Positions 25,848 through 34,200 of a stretch of 46,432 nt of DNA are shown here, in pieces. Under the pieces are notes generated by a model that was given only the letters and a program-made list of their open reading frames with translations, searched no databases and had not been told where the DNA came from. The position numbers and the translations under genes are program-made. The DNA is from Desulfosporosinus sp. (GTDB lineage: Bacteria > Bacillota > Desulfitobacteriia > Desulfitobacteriales > Desulfitobacteriaceae): NCBI GenBank assembly GCA_003513495.1, contig DOPM01000048.1:1-46432 (forward strand). Reading direction: 5' to 3'. Within the stretch, counting starts at the first letter, position 1, and each line of letters begins with the position of its first letter.

Positions 25848-27179
25848 CTAACTTAAGGAATTCAAAGTGTCAAAGAGAAATTGTTGAGTGCCTGAATAGC
25901 CAATCCAGCATTTTTGTGGATAACCTACCCAATCAAACACTGGCAAGCCCGCTCTTAAATGCGGAAGCTTAAGCACCCCTGCGGCTTGACGACCATTTGA
26001 ATTGGCAATAATTAACCTGCTTCGACCCCCTCGTTCCTCGAGTGTTTCCAGATCTCCCACTTCGATGGGGATGGGTAAAGATAATTTATGGATACCTGCC
26101 CGAGATGCTGCCAAGGCTACAGAAATCTCAGCACCTACCTCGACCAAACAAGAAGCCAAACTATACAGCAGATCCATCTCTAAAGCTATGGCTGTCTTTA
26201 GGCTCCCTAGCTGGTCATGATAGTCAGCTAGGGTATCCAACAAGCGGCTTCTTTGACGGAGGAGTTTCTCCGGTATGGGCTTACTTGATAATTTGGCCAG
26301 AGTCAGTACAAATTCGTCGCTTGCTGCAAGGCCAGTTATTGAAGGAAAGTTATGATGAGGAATTTCATGGGTTCGTTTGAGTATTTCTCCCGATGTTTCC
26401 ATACTCAGACCAAAGGACAGACACGCTTTACATTTGGACAGACGCTGAAAATCTTCAAGCAACGTTCCACCCTGAACCACCGGGGCTGCTTCCAGTTCGG
26501 CATGCCCATCCAGAGAAATTGAAAGATCTGGAATTGTAATCGGGCTAAATCCAAATTCCATAACGATCTCTTTTAGTTCATCCACATCCCCTGGAGTTAA
26601 ATGACAGCCAGGCAATAATGCAATAGACGGTACAGAGACATCGTTGAAAGTTGAGTTGAATTTAGAACCAGATGGTTCGAGGGTCTTGCTTGAAGGACCG
26701 GCCAAGGTCGTAAGCAGGGCCTCTACCGTCCGTTGATAACCTTCTTGCATTGAACCCATATAGTCCGGCGTGCTAGAGAGTACTATGGGCAACTCCTTTA
26801 AATCCGGCCTTTCCGAGCGAAGGCTAGACAATGCACTGACCATGTCATCTCCATAGGTTTCCGTCAATCCTGTGCTCATCACGCCAATAATTTGCGGCTT
26901 ATATTTATCGGCTGCCACTTCTATTCCTTTTTTAAGATGCTCCCAACCGCCAAAAATCACGGAGTCTTCTAAAAGGGCTGTTGAATTTAGGGGAATAGGT
27001 TCCTTGTAATGCCTGGAAAGCTGTAAGCGAATGAAGGAGGAACACCCCTGAGAACCATGAAGTAAGGCCAAAAGTCCATTAATACCGAGGTAGGCTAGCG
27101 TTGCCCCCAGGGCTGGACTGTTTTTCTGTGGATTCCCCTCGTAATGTCTCGTCTTATTTGCATTAGTAGGATTAGTCAA
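25848..27179 (-). CDS. nifN: FeMo-cofactor scaffold subunit NifN
   Basis: About 443 residues, the beta-type subunit of the NifEN scaffold on which NifB-co is matured to FeMo-co. The conserved block is NSPALGATLAYLGINGLLAL, then HGSQGCSSFIRLQLSRHYKEP and STGLTETYGDDM, where NifK has Cys in place of Gly, as usual for NifN. The start is uncertain: GTG at 27188 directly abuts GGAGG, while TTG at 27179 has correct spacing; both overlap the nifE end, so coupling is certain either way. The protein is complete to the C-terminus. Confidence 0.92.
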   Translation of the reverse strand: MTNPTNANKTRHYEGNPQKNSPALGATLAYLGINGLLALLHGSQGCSSFIRLQLSRHYKEPIPLNSTALLEDSVIFGGWEHLKKGIEVAADKYKPQIIGVMSTGLTETYGDDMVSALSSLRSERPDLKELPIVLSSTPDYMGSMQEGYQRTVEALLTTLAGPSSKTLEPSGSKFNSTFNDVSVPSIALLPGCHLTPGDVDELKEIVMEFGFSPITIPDLSISLDGHAELEAAPVVQGGTLLEDFQRLSKCKACLSFGLSMETSGEILKRTHEIPHHNFPSITGLAASDEFVLTLAKLSSKPIPEKLLRQRSRLLDTLADYHDQLGSLKTAIALEMDLLYSLASCLVEVGAEISVALAASRAGIHKLSLPIPIEVGDLETLEERGGRSRLIIANSNGRQAAGVLKLPHLRAGLPVFDWVGYPQKCWIGYSGTQQFLFDTLNSLS

Positions 27180-28539
27180 CTTGTTCACCCTCCTTCGGGG
27201 GAAATTTACGTCTCAAATGCCCCCAAACAGGACTGAGCACCGTGCGAGTTAAGGTTTCAGCGAAGGTAATCATCCCTTCATAACCGGCATAGGGAAGCTT
27301 TCGTCCGTGGTTAATATCTAGAAAGGGTGTTCTTGTCTTATGGGCCAGATACTTTGTTTTCCCTCCAGCGACGATTAGATCTGGCTTTTTCTCCGCAATA
27401 ATCTTGAGAAAACCCGCCGAACTTGTATCTTCAATGATCTGAGCCGAGGGATCCATCAATTCTTTCATACGCTGGAAATCTTCAGGTGTTGAGTTTTGGG
27501 TTCCTCCAGCTAAGATATTGATTCCTAATTCGGCCAAGGTCGACACCATTGACCAAGTTTTAACCCCGCCCGTAAACAAGACAGCCTGTTTATTCTCAAG
27601 TAATGCTTTGTAACCTGCGATGACCTTCCGTGTTTCCTCTTCCTTCTTGCCAACATAGACCAAGGTCCTTTCCAACAAATCAGGATCACCTAGGGCTTTG
27701 GCAATCTTGATCAAGGTCTCAGAAGTGTCATGAATACCATAAAAGGACCCCTCCATAAAGGGAATACCATAGCGGATTTCCATTTTCCTGACTAGGTTGG
27801 TCAGGCTTTTGGAGCAAATAAGCACATTAAGGCTAGCTCTATGAGCTGAGCGTAAGTCCTCGAATTTGGCATCTCCTGTAATGGCCGTTTGAAGTTTGAT
27901 CCCTAAGTTTTTTAAGTCGGGTAAAACTCCCCAAAGATCTCCCGCAATGTTATACTCCCCGATCAAGTTAATGGAAAGGGGTATTTTCTCACTAGGCCCC
28001 GACCCAGTCCCTATAACACGATCATATAAGACTTCCCCTGCAATACGATTTCCGATATTCTTATCTCCCAAAAAACCTGGGCAATTAACCGCAATCACCG
28101 GAATCGTCAGTTCGGTTTCCGCTTCTTGACATATCTTTTCTACGTCATCTCCTATTAACGAGGAGACACAAGTTGCATAGACAAAAATTGCTTTTGGATC
28201 ATGATTCGCCGCGATTTCCAAGATTGAATCTTTCAGCTTAGTTTCGCCGCCATAGATTACATCATTCTCCATAATGTCTGTGGTCAGCCCCCGGCGGAAG
28301 AGCTGGGAACCGGAGGAGCGAGCTCCTCGGTTATCCCAAGAGTTTCCGGCACAAGCAATGGGTCCGTGAACAAGGTGGGCTGCGTCCGTAATGGGCATAA
28401 GCACAACTCGTGCCCCGTCATAAGCGCAACTTCTCTCTGCGCCCTCGCCAGGCAGGGCCTTCATGCATAATTTTGGTGAACCGGCATCTGACATGCATTT
28501 CTTATCTTTGAGATCCAATTTTGTAAGATTGGTGAACAC
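27172..28539 (-). CDS. nifE: FeMo-cofactor scaffold subunit NifE
   Basis: A 455-residue alpha-type NifEN subunit. Cluster-binding Cys positions resemble NifD: CAYDGA (Cys38), GPIACAGNSW (Cys63) and YATCVSSLIGDD (Cys124). It ends with the NifE/NifD-like LDINHGRKLPYAGYEGM. The GTG start is supported by GGAGG seven bases upstream. It lies 16 bases after nifK and overlaps nifN, in one transcription unit. The C-terminal end coincides with the start region of nifN. Confidence 0.95.
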   Translation of the reverse strand: MFTNLTKLDLKDKKCMSDAGSPKLCMKALPGEGAERSCAYDGARVVLMPITDAAHLVHGPIACAGNSWDNRGARSSGSQLFRRGLTTDIMENDVIYGGETKLKDSILEIAANHDPKAIFVYATCVSSLIGDDVEKICQEAETELTIPVIAVNCPGFLGDKNIGNRIAGEVLYDRVIGTGSGPSEKIPLSINLIGEYNIAGDLWGVLPDLKNLGIKLQTAITGDAKFEDLRSAHRASLNVLICSKSLTNLVRKMEIRYGIPFMEGSFYGIHDTSETLIKIAKALGDPDLLERTLVYVGKKEEETRKVIAGYKALLENKQAVLFTGGVKTWSMVSTLAELGINILAGGTQNSTPEDFQRMKELMDPSAQIIEDTSSAGFLKIIAEKKPDLIVAGGKTKYLAHKTRTPFLDINHGRKLPYAGYEGMITFAETLTRTVLSPVWGHLRRKFPPKEGEQVD

Positions 28540-28555
28540 AAAGACCCCTCCGTTC

Positions 28556-29974
28556 TTAACGCATCATTTCAAAGTAGGTGTCTGAAGAAGTCCTATCTTT
28601 CTCCTCCAAAAAGGTATTAACAATCATGGTTATCATATTAATCACTCCGGAATACCCAACAATGGGATAACGATGGAGATTCACCCGATCCGTGATGGGA
28701 AAACCTATTCTGACTAGCGGAATATCGGCATCACGTGCAGCCCACTTCCCATGGGAGTCACCGATTAACATATCTACCGGGTCCGTGACCAGAAGAGATC
28801 TGAGATGCCAAAGGTCTTTGCCGGCATAGAGTGTAGCTCCTTGACCATAAGGGCTTGACCCCAGCAAACTTTCCATGGCTTTCTTAAATAAAGGGGTGGA
28901 ATTCGAACAAACAATGTGGACTGGTTCTCCTCCCATTTCAAGTAGAAATGAAACAACGCCAATCAGAACATCAGGATCACCAAACAGGGCAAATTTCTTA
29001 CCATGAATATATTGATGGGCATCCGTCATGGCATCGATGGAACGTCCCCGTTCAAGGGTAATTTCCTCAGGTACGTCTTTCCCCGTGATTTTGGCAACAG
29101 ATTCTATGAATTTGTCCGTGCCCGCTATCCCGATGGGCATAGAAATCACTTCGACAGGAACTCCCTTACTAGCCAGATATTTACGGGTTGTCGGAGTAGA
29201 GTAAGTCTGGGTGAATAAGAAACTTGCAGCATTTAGAGCATCCTTCATCTCTGTTATAGGCGTCCCTCCAGGATATAGTTCATAAGTGCCCAAATTAGGA
29301 GCATCCAGAACCTCACTCTGGTCGGGTAAGAGAGTATAAGGCGTATCCATCACCTTAAGAAGTCGTTTATACTCACGAAGATTGGCAGTATAAGTGTCAA
29401 AACCAGGAACAACATAAAGTCGTTCGTTGAGTTTATCCTCTTGTCTAGGCGCAGCCAGGCAGTCAATAAGACCTTTGAGCATTGAGTCATACCCTGTGAT
29501 ATGAGACCCCTTAAAGCTCGGAGTGTTAGCCAAAGCAACCGGCAGATCCTTGGGAATCGCCTCTTGATCTTTGGCATTCCCTAAATAAGCATTGATATCA
29601 TCCCCAATGACTTCAGCCATACAGCTCGTGAATATAGAGATCACTTGGGGGCTATAAAGTGTATTAGCATTCTTCAAACCTTCGATAAGATTAGACTGCC
29701 CTCCAAACACCGCAGAATCCTCAGTCATTGAATCGGATACTGCTGCGACAGGTTCTCTGTAATGGCGGGATAAGGTGCTGCGAAAATAGGCGGCGCATCC
29801 TTGAGAACCATGAACAAAGGGGAGGCTGCCTTCAATTCCTAAGGCACAAAGCAAGGCGCCAAGGGGTTGGCAAGCTTTGGCAGGATTGATGACCAGCTTT
29901 TCACGAGCAAAATTCTTTTCTCGGTATTCTTGAGTATTAAGCCAATCTTTTGTTACCTTAGTACAAGTTTCCAT
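28556..29974 (-). CDS. nifK: Nitrogenase MoFe protein beta chain NifK
   Basis: About 472 residues, the beta subunit of dinitrogenase, sharing the P-cluster with NifD. P-cluster cysteines are in INPAKACQPLGA, VHGSQGCAAYFRSTL and FTSCMAEVIGDD (35, 60 and 118 from the chosen start). It is the short form without the about 50-residue N-terminal extension of proteobacterial NifK, as in Clostridia and methanogens. AAAGG lies nine bases from the second ATG and abuts the first, so the second is preferred. It lies between nifD and nifE, about 16-48 bases from each. Confidence 0.96.
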   Translation of the reverse strand: METCTKVTKDWLNTQEYREKNFAREKLVINPAKACQPLGALLCALGIEGSLPFVHGSQGCAAYFRSTLSRHYREPVAAVSDSMTEDSAVFGGQSNLIEGLKNANTLYSPQVISIFTSCMAEVIGDDINAYLGNAKDQEAIPKDLPVALANTPSFKGSHITGYDSMLKGLIDCLAAPRQEDKLNERLYVVPGFDTYTANLREYKRLLKVMDTPYTLLPDQSEVLDAPNLGTYELYPGGTPITEMKDALNAASFLFTQTYSTPTTRKYLASKGVPVEVISMPIGIAGTDKFIESVAKITGKDVPEEITLERGRSIDAMTDAHQYIHGKKFALFGDPDVLIGVVSFLLEMGGEPVHIVCSNSTPLFKKAMESLLGSSPYGQGATLYAGKDLWHLRSLLVTDPVDMLIGDSHGKWAARDADIPLVRIGFPITDRVNLHRYPIVGYSGVINMITMIVNTFLEEKDRTSSDTYFEMMR

Positions 29975-30022
29975 GTGTGACATCCTTTCTGCCCAATTAA
30001 TTTTAATGGCTCTAACCCCTTC

Positions 30023-31453
30023 TTATTTCCAAGGAGCTTTAATTGCTTTCCAGGTTGGGCTGTTAATGGCCATATCCATATCCCGGGCAAAGATGGGGAA
30101 TCCTTCGTAACCGTGATAGGGGCCTGAATAATCCCATGAATGCATTTGCCGGAAGGGAAGGCCCATTTTCTCAAAAACATACTTTTCTTTGATTCCCGAC
30201 CCCACTAAATCAGGTTTTAACTTCTTCACGAACTCTTCAAGCTCTAAAGCTGTCACATCGTCATAAATCAACGTTCCTTCCTTTAATGCCGGAATGGTCT
30301 TCTCATAATCCTCCTTATGGGCAAACTCGTAACCCGTTCCAATAACCTCCATGCCCAAATCTTCATAAGCTCCCACAATGTGTCTCGGTCGAAGCCCTCC
30401 TACATAAAGCATGACGCTTTTTCCTTCCAGACGCGGGCGGTAGGTATCAATCACTTTTTGCATGGGTGCTGTATATTTCTCGATAACTTTTAAAGCTTTT
30501 TCCATAATTCGTTCATCAAATTGGGCAGCAATTTTAAGAATTGATTCCTTAATTTTTGTTGGCCCGAAGAAATTGAATTCAATCCATGGAGTTCCATAAG
30601 TTTCTTCCATGTATTTAGCAATATAATTCATACTTCTAAAGCAGTGGATTAAATTAAGCTTGACTAAATGACCATTCTGAAGCATCTCCAAGGTAGAGTC
30701 CCCCGTCCAAATGTTGACCACCTTTAAACCCATTTCCTCCAGAATTTTTTTACTAGCCCAGGCATCTCCGCCGATATTATAATCGCCGATAATTCCAATG
30801 TCGTAGGGTCCGATTTCTCTAGCTGGACCTTTACCTATCAGATGATCCCGAATAGCATCATTAGCGATATGATGGCCAAGGGACTGGCTTATTCCCCTAA
30901 ACCCTTCACAACGAACTGGAATGACTGGAAGGTTATGTTCCAGACTTGTTCGTCGAGCAACGCTTTCAATGTCATCTCCAATCAGTCCAACGGGGCATTC
31001 TGATAAAACAGAAACTCCTTTAGCATTCGGGAAAAGCCCCACAACCTCACTGATTATTTTTTCCAGCTTTTTGTCCCCGCCGTAAATGATATCGCTTTCC
31101 TGAAAGTCCGAGGTGAATAAAAACGGCACAAAGTTGTCAACTCCGATTTCTCCATCTGCCAGGTTCCGGCGGTTGCCCCAAGAATAATAGCCACACCCTA
31201 CCGGTCCATGGGAAATATGCACCACATCCTTAACAGGTCCCCAAACAACCCCTTTAGCCCCTGCGTAAGCACATCCCCGAGCGGTCATGATACCAGGCAC
31301 GGTTTTCGTATTGGATTTGACCGCGCAGCTAGAACACTCACTGTCTTTAACCGCAATATGCTGTCTCCGATTCTTTTTGGCCTTTTCCGGATAAATCTCC
31401 AAAACCTCTTCCACCACTTGTTTTCGGAAATCTATTGTCTCCCGTGTGCTCAT
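30023..31453 (-). CDS. nifD: Nitrogenase MoFe protein alpha chain NifD
   Basis: A 476-residue alpha subunit carrying FeMo-co. P-cluster cysteines are at 61 (RGCAYAGA), 87 (GPVGCGYYSWG) and 153 (SECPVGLIGDD). The active-site SQSLGHHIAND includes Gln190 and His194, LIHCFRSMNYI carries cofactor ligand Cys271, and MHSWDYSGPYHGYEG holds the homocitrate/Mo histidine. This identifies the molybdenum enzyme, not VnfD or AnfD. The ATG at MSTRETIDF has GGGAGG eight bases upstream; a TTG 12 codons earlier lacks a site. It is cotranscribed with nifH and nifK. Confidence 0.97.
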   Translation of the reverse strand: MSTRETIDFRKQVVEEVLEIYPEKAKKNRRQHIAVKDSECSSCAVKSNTKTVPGIMTARGCAYAGAKGVVWGPVKDVVHISHGPVGCGYYSWGNRRNLADGEIGVDNFVPFLFTSDFQESDIIYGGDKKLEKIISEVVGLFPNAKGVSVLSECPVGLIGDDIESVARRTSLEHNLPVIPVRCEGFRGISQSLGHHIANDAIRDHLIGKGPAREIGPYDIGIIGDYNIGGDAWASKKILEEMGLKVVNIWTGDSTLEMLQNGHLVKLNLIHCFRSMNYIAKYMEETYGTPWIEFNFFGPTKIKESILKIAAQFDERIMEKALKVIEKYTAPMQKVIDTYRPRLEGKSVMLYVGGLRPRHIVGAYEDLGMEVIGTGYEFAHKEDYEKTIPALKEGTLIYDDVTALELEEFVKKLKPDLVGSGIKEKYVFEKMGLPFRQMHSWDYSGPYHGYEGFPIFARDMDMAINSPTWKAIKAPWK

Positions 31454-31491
31454 AACCCTGTCCTCCCTCATATCTCCATCGTTGATCAACC

Positions 31492-32319
31492 TTACATCTC
31501 CATGATCCCGAATTCCATCATTAAATCCTCCAAGGCATCCATCGAAAGCGGCGTTGGGATGGTCATCATGGTATTACGTTCAATTTTTTTAGCTAAGGCT
31601 CGATACTCATCTGCCTGTTTATGGGTTGGGTTATATTCGATAACGGTCATTTTACGCACTTCAGCACGTTGCACCTCATTATCCCTAGGCATAAAGTGAA
31701 TCATTTGGGTATTTAAAGCTTTAGCCAAGGCTTCAATTAATTCATTCTCTTTGTCAGTTTGGCGACTGTTACAGATCAAGCCTCCCAGACGAACAGTCCC
31801 AGTTTGTGCATATTTTAAGATTCCTTTGGAGATGTTGTTGGCTGCATACATGGCCATCATTTCACCTGAAGTTACAATATAAATTTCCTTAGCCTTATTC
31901 TCGCGGATCGGCATTGCAAATCCACCGCATACTACGTCCCCTAAGACATCGTAAAAAACATAATCCGTATCTGTTGTATAGGCACCGTTTTCTTCCAAAA
32001 AGTTAATGGCGGTAATAACTCCTCGACCGGCACAGCCGACTCCTGGTTCTGGTCCCCCAGATTCTGAACAGCGAACCCCTAAATACCCTTCCACTAACAC
32101 ATCTTCCAGCTCTAGATCTTCAACCGTCCCTCTTTCCCGGGCTAAGTCCATCACCGTGGTTTGAGCTTTACTGTGCAAAATCAAACGCGTAGAATCTGCT
32201 TTGGGATCACAGCCCACAATCGTAACTTTCCTGCCCATTTCAGCCAGTGCTACCACTGTATTTTGGGTCGTGGTTGATTTCCCAATCCCACCTTTGCCGT
32301 AAATTGCAATTTGTCTCAT
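31492..32319 (-). CDS. nifH: Nitrogenase iron protein NifH
   Basis: A 275-residue dinitrogenase reductase. The P-loop GKGGIGKST is at 8-16. Cys96 (GVGCAGRGVITAINFLEE) and Cys131 (VVCGGFAMPI) are the ligands of the bridging [4Fe-4S] cluster. Arg99 in the first motif is the residue ADP-ribosylated in DraT systems, but no draT/draG is here. It passes electrons to NifDK with MgATP hydrolysis and is also needed in cofactor maturation. It follows nifI2 by 45 bases and precedes nifD. Confidence 0.98.
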   Translation of the reverse strand: MRQIAIYGKGGIGKSTTTQNTVVALAEMGRKVTIVGCDPKADSTRLILHSKAQTTVMDLARERGTVEDLELEDVLVEGYLGVRCSESGGPEPGVGCAGRGVITAINFLEENGAYTTDTDYVFYDVLGDVVCGGFAMPIRENKAKEIYIVTSGEMMAMYAANNISKGILKYAQTGTVRLGGLICNSRQTDKENELIEALAKALNTQMIHFMPRDNEVQRAEVRKMTVIEYNPTHKQADEYRALAKKIERNTMMTIPTPLSMDALEDLMMEFGIMEM

Positions 32320-32364
32320 GTCAATACATCTCCTTATCTAAAATGAATCAAATTCTTCGCTGCC

Positions 32365-32748
32365 CTATACAACAGCTTCACTTCCCAGTTCTCCAGTACG
32401 AACTCGAATAACCTCTTGCAAAGGACAGACAAAGATTTTACCGTCCCCCATGTGACCCGTTTGATTGGCCTTAACAATCACATCGATAACCTCTTCAACT
32501 TGATCATCCTGCACTACAATGGTTAACAAGCGTTTGGGAATCCAATCAAATTTCGGCTCATCGGCGGGTTTGTTCTTTAGCAGCGCATTCAATTCAGGAT
32601 CCACTTCCGCAGCCCATCCTCCGATGCCGCCCTGCTTCCCACGACCCTCCACACTTTGAATCGTCAAAGCAGGAAAGCCTGCATCTTCAAAAGCCTTCTT
32701 TGTCGCCGGTACCTGATGACGTCGAATCACCATCATAATTTCCTTCAT
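32365..32748 (-). CDS. nifI2: PII-family nitrogenase regulator NifI2
   Basis: A 127-residue GlnB-like protein (MKEIMMVIRRHQVPATKKAF) with the longer T-loop of NifI2 (GRGKQGGIGGWAAEVDPELN) and the GHMGDGKIFVCPL signature. With NifI1 it switches off nitrogenase activity when ammonium or the 2-oxoglutarate/ATP balance signals nitrogen sufficiency. In methanogens and many Clostridia the pair lies between nifH and nifD; here both lie upstream of nifH, as in Heliobacterium. It starts two bases after nifI1 ends. Confidence 0.93.
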   Translation of the reverse strand: MKEIMMVIRRHQVPATKKAFEDAGFPALTIQSVEGRGKQGGIGGWAAEVDPELNALLKNKPADEPKFDWIPKRLLTIVVQDDQVEEVIDVIVKANQTGHMGDGKIFVCPLQEVIRVRTGELGSEAVV

Positions 32749-32750
32749 AG

Positions 32751-33068
32751 TTACAACCCCTTTGTGCCATTACTTACGGTATAGGCTTCTACTACTTCAG
32801 TCACAAAGACTTTCCCGTCCCCCATAGTCCCGGTTTTGGCATTTTCAAGAATTACGGTCAGAGCTTCCTCCAGTTTTTCATCTTCAACAACCATTAGCAG
32901 CATGGTCTTAGGGAACTCATCATAGACAACATCCCCAATCCGAATTCCTTTGGTTCTACCCCGACCAAAAACGTGCATTTTCGTCAGTGAGGGCAATCCA
33001 GCCAGTGCTAGGGCCTCAGCCACACCCTCCGTTTTATCCGGTCTTACGATGGCTCTAATCATTTTCAT
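32751..33068 (-). CDS. nifI1: PII-family nitrogenase regulator NifI1
   Basis: A 105-residue GlnB-like protein beginning MKMIRAIVRPDKTEGVAEAL, with T-loop GRGRTKGIRIGDVVYDEF and closing GTMGDGKVFVTEV. It acts with NifI2 as a direct regulator of NifDK, a system known in methanogens and anaerobic Firmicutes. The second in-frame ATG is preferred because AAGGAGG is nine bases from it and abuts the first. It is the first nitrogenase-system gene after the leader terminator and the small ORF at 33104-33199. Confidence 0.92.
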   Translation of the reverse strand: MKMIRAIVRPDKTEGVAEALALAGLPSLTKMHVFGRGRTKGIRIGDVVYDEFPKTMLLMVVEDEKLEEALTVILENAKTGTMGDGKVFVTEVVEAYTVSNGTKGL

Positions 33069-33103
33069 ATAGTTCATCCTCCTTAAAATTGAATTGAATT
33101 CAT

Positions 33104-33199
33104 CTAATCATGAGTCTCATAACGTTTACATTTAGCGCCGTAGAGTGAGTATCGCCGAGCCGCCTTTCCCCATAGCGGCGAGGAGCTCGTCTTCGCCAT
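33104..33199 (-). CDS. Candidate 31-residue leader ORF ahead of nifI1
   Basis: ATG at 33199 is preceded by GGGAGGTGATGCG, a near-perfect ribosome site with GGAGG seven bases away. It opens 31 codons, reading MAKTSSSPLWGKAARRYSLY and then GAKCKRYETHD. The stop is 35 bases from the NifI1 start. The product is strongly basic with one Cys, and I do not recognise it. It lies inside the nif leader after the terminator. A caution: 33142-33186 resembles, on the plus strand, part of the repeat module at 40868-40916 (shared 12-mer GAGTATCGCCGA), so the ORF may be built partly on repeat sequence. Confidence 0.4.
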   Translation of the reverse strand: MAKTSSSPLWGKAARRYSLYGAKCKRYETHD

Positions 33200-33279
33200 C
33201 GCATCACCTCCCTTAATCAAAACTCGACATATCCAAAATTAATCCATGAGGGTCTAATTATTATTAAAGAAAAAGACAA

Positions 33280-33315
33280 AGAGAGCCCTTAATTCGTAAT
33301 AATTAAGGGCTCTCT
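33280..33315 (-). terminator. Intrinsic terminator in the nif leader (candidate attenuator)
   Basis: A perfect 15-bp stem (AGAGAGCCCTTAATT against its complement) closes a 6-base loop on the minus strand, followed by TTGTCTTTTTCTTT. It stands between hutP and nifI1, downstream of the AG-triplet array. It is either the hutP terminator or, more interestingly, a regulated attenuator of the nif operon. Confidence 0.85.
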
Positions 33316-33332
33316 AAAAACACTTTTCCGCT

Positions 33333-33353
33333 CCAAATCTTCTCAAGATTTGG
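33333..33353 (-). promoter_or_regulatory. Hairpin between AG array and terminator
   Basis: CCAAATCT and AGATTTGG form a perfect 8-bp stem with loop TGAGA on the minus strand, 18 bases before the terminator stem. No U-tract follows immediately, so it is more likely part of the leader fold than a second terminator. Confidence 0.55.
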
Positions 33354-33373
33354 TGCCCGGTTATGAAATTATA

Positions 33374-33467
33374 CTAGTCTCCTAGAAGTCTATATCACTT
33401 AATACTCTAGTAACTTCAACCACTTTATCACTTTTGGTACTCTAAGAACTCTTCCCTTGAAACACTT
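33374..33467 (-). promoter_or_regulatory. AG-triplet array (candidate HutP-family RNA binding site)
   Basis: On the minus strand, starting just after the hutP stop, NAG triplets recur with successive G spacings of about 9, 7, 9, 9, 8, 9, 9, 7, 8, 8, 8. That is some twelve triplets in about 94 nt, several as AAGTG. HutP of Bacillus binds three NAG triplets per face with 4-nt spacers (period 7). Here the period is slightly longer and the array is larger. It lies directly before the leader terminator. Confidence 0.6.
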
Positions 33468-33485
33468 AACCTTCACTCACTCTAC

Positions 33486-34028
33486 TCAAAGATGCATAAC
33501 TCCCAGTCCTATACGAGCGTGTTCCAAGAGAGGATGGAGAGACGAACGACCATATATTGCTACCGCAATCCATTCAGAATCCGTTGTCAAACCAATTTTC
33601 AGAGCAAAACTGGCATTACTGTTCGTATGAATAAAGATACTGTTGCTGGCTTCTAACGTGGCATGTACAAGGGCGTGTATCTTCCGATCTTCTTTGGGAA
33701 TGACCCCTGTATTAAACGCAGTTGCCATCACCGAATTGGTAAGCTTACCCGTATGTTGGAGATTCGCTACAGTTCCTCCAAGTTCCGTCACACCGCAACG
33801 TAAATTAAACGATTCATATAGAGATTTCTTAAGCGCCGCCTCTTCCTCTCTCGTCTCTGTCATAGCTAAAAATAAGGCTGACCGTTCTAAGGAAGGTTTC
33901 ACTTTTTCCATGGATACGGATACTTTCAACTTTGCCCTCCCCCTTCCTAACAATAGCACTGCTTGGTCCAACCTTAAAGGATGGCCGAGTTTCCCTGGAA
34001 CATTTTTCATCATCTGCTGATGCTGCAC
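33486..34028 (-). CDS. HutP-family RNA-binding antiterminator, nif-linked
   Basis: A 180-residue HutP-like protein. The conserved core reads IHALVHATLEASN (His118, His122), WIAVAIYG at about 153-160 and LLEHARIGLGVMHL at the C-terminus (His170). These align with His73, His77 and His138 of Bacillus subtilis HutP, which coordinate Mg2+ and L-histidine. The protein is about 30 residues longer at the N-terminus. The GTG start lacks a clear ribosome site, and an ATG six codons in is possible. HutP hexamers bind NAG-repeat RNA and prevent terminator formation. The nif leader next door has such repeats and a terminator, so nif is the likely target; the effector is unknown. Confidence 0.85.
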   Translation of the reverse strand: MQHQQMMKNVPGKLGHPLRLDQAVLLLGRGRAKLKVSVSMEKVKPSLERSALFLAMTETREEEAALKKSLYESFNLRCGVTELGGTVANLQHTGKLTNSVMATAFNTGVIPKEDRKIHALVHATLEASNSIFIHTNSNASFALKIGLTTDSEWIAVAIYGRSSLHPLLEHARIGLGVMHL

Positions 34029-34058
34029 AGCGGCATGAAAGGCTAACCTGAAAATAAG

Positions 34059-34200
34059 TTTAGGTTAATGTCATCCTGAGCGATAGCGAAGGATCTAGAT
34101 CCTTCGCTATCGCTCAGGATGACATAGCGCTCAAGTTAATTTCATAGCAATGACAAAAGCGCACTGTAGTTTTTCATTCATCAGTGGTGCCCAAAGCAGC
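34059..34200. repeat. Dispersed intergenic repeat R2 with 54-nt perfect palindrome
   Basis: Shares left and right blocks with 5688-5815. Its centre (34070-34123) is a perfect inverted repeat of 27+27 bases with no loop, containing TCCTGAGCGATAGCGAAGG and its complement. It lies upstream of hutP in the 34029-34437 spacer. That spacer also holds the sulfatase terminator and, further right, AT-rich sequence with a small palindrome (ATACTTAA/TTAAGTAT near 34270), but no gene. Confidence 0.8.

Noticed and set aside
31208..31699. A 163-codon plus-strand frame opposite nifD/nifH
   Set aside because: It is the shadow of highly conserved nif coding sequence; its translation is unlike any known protein.
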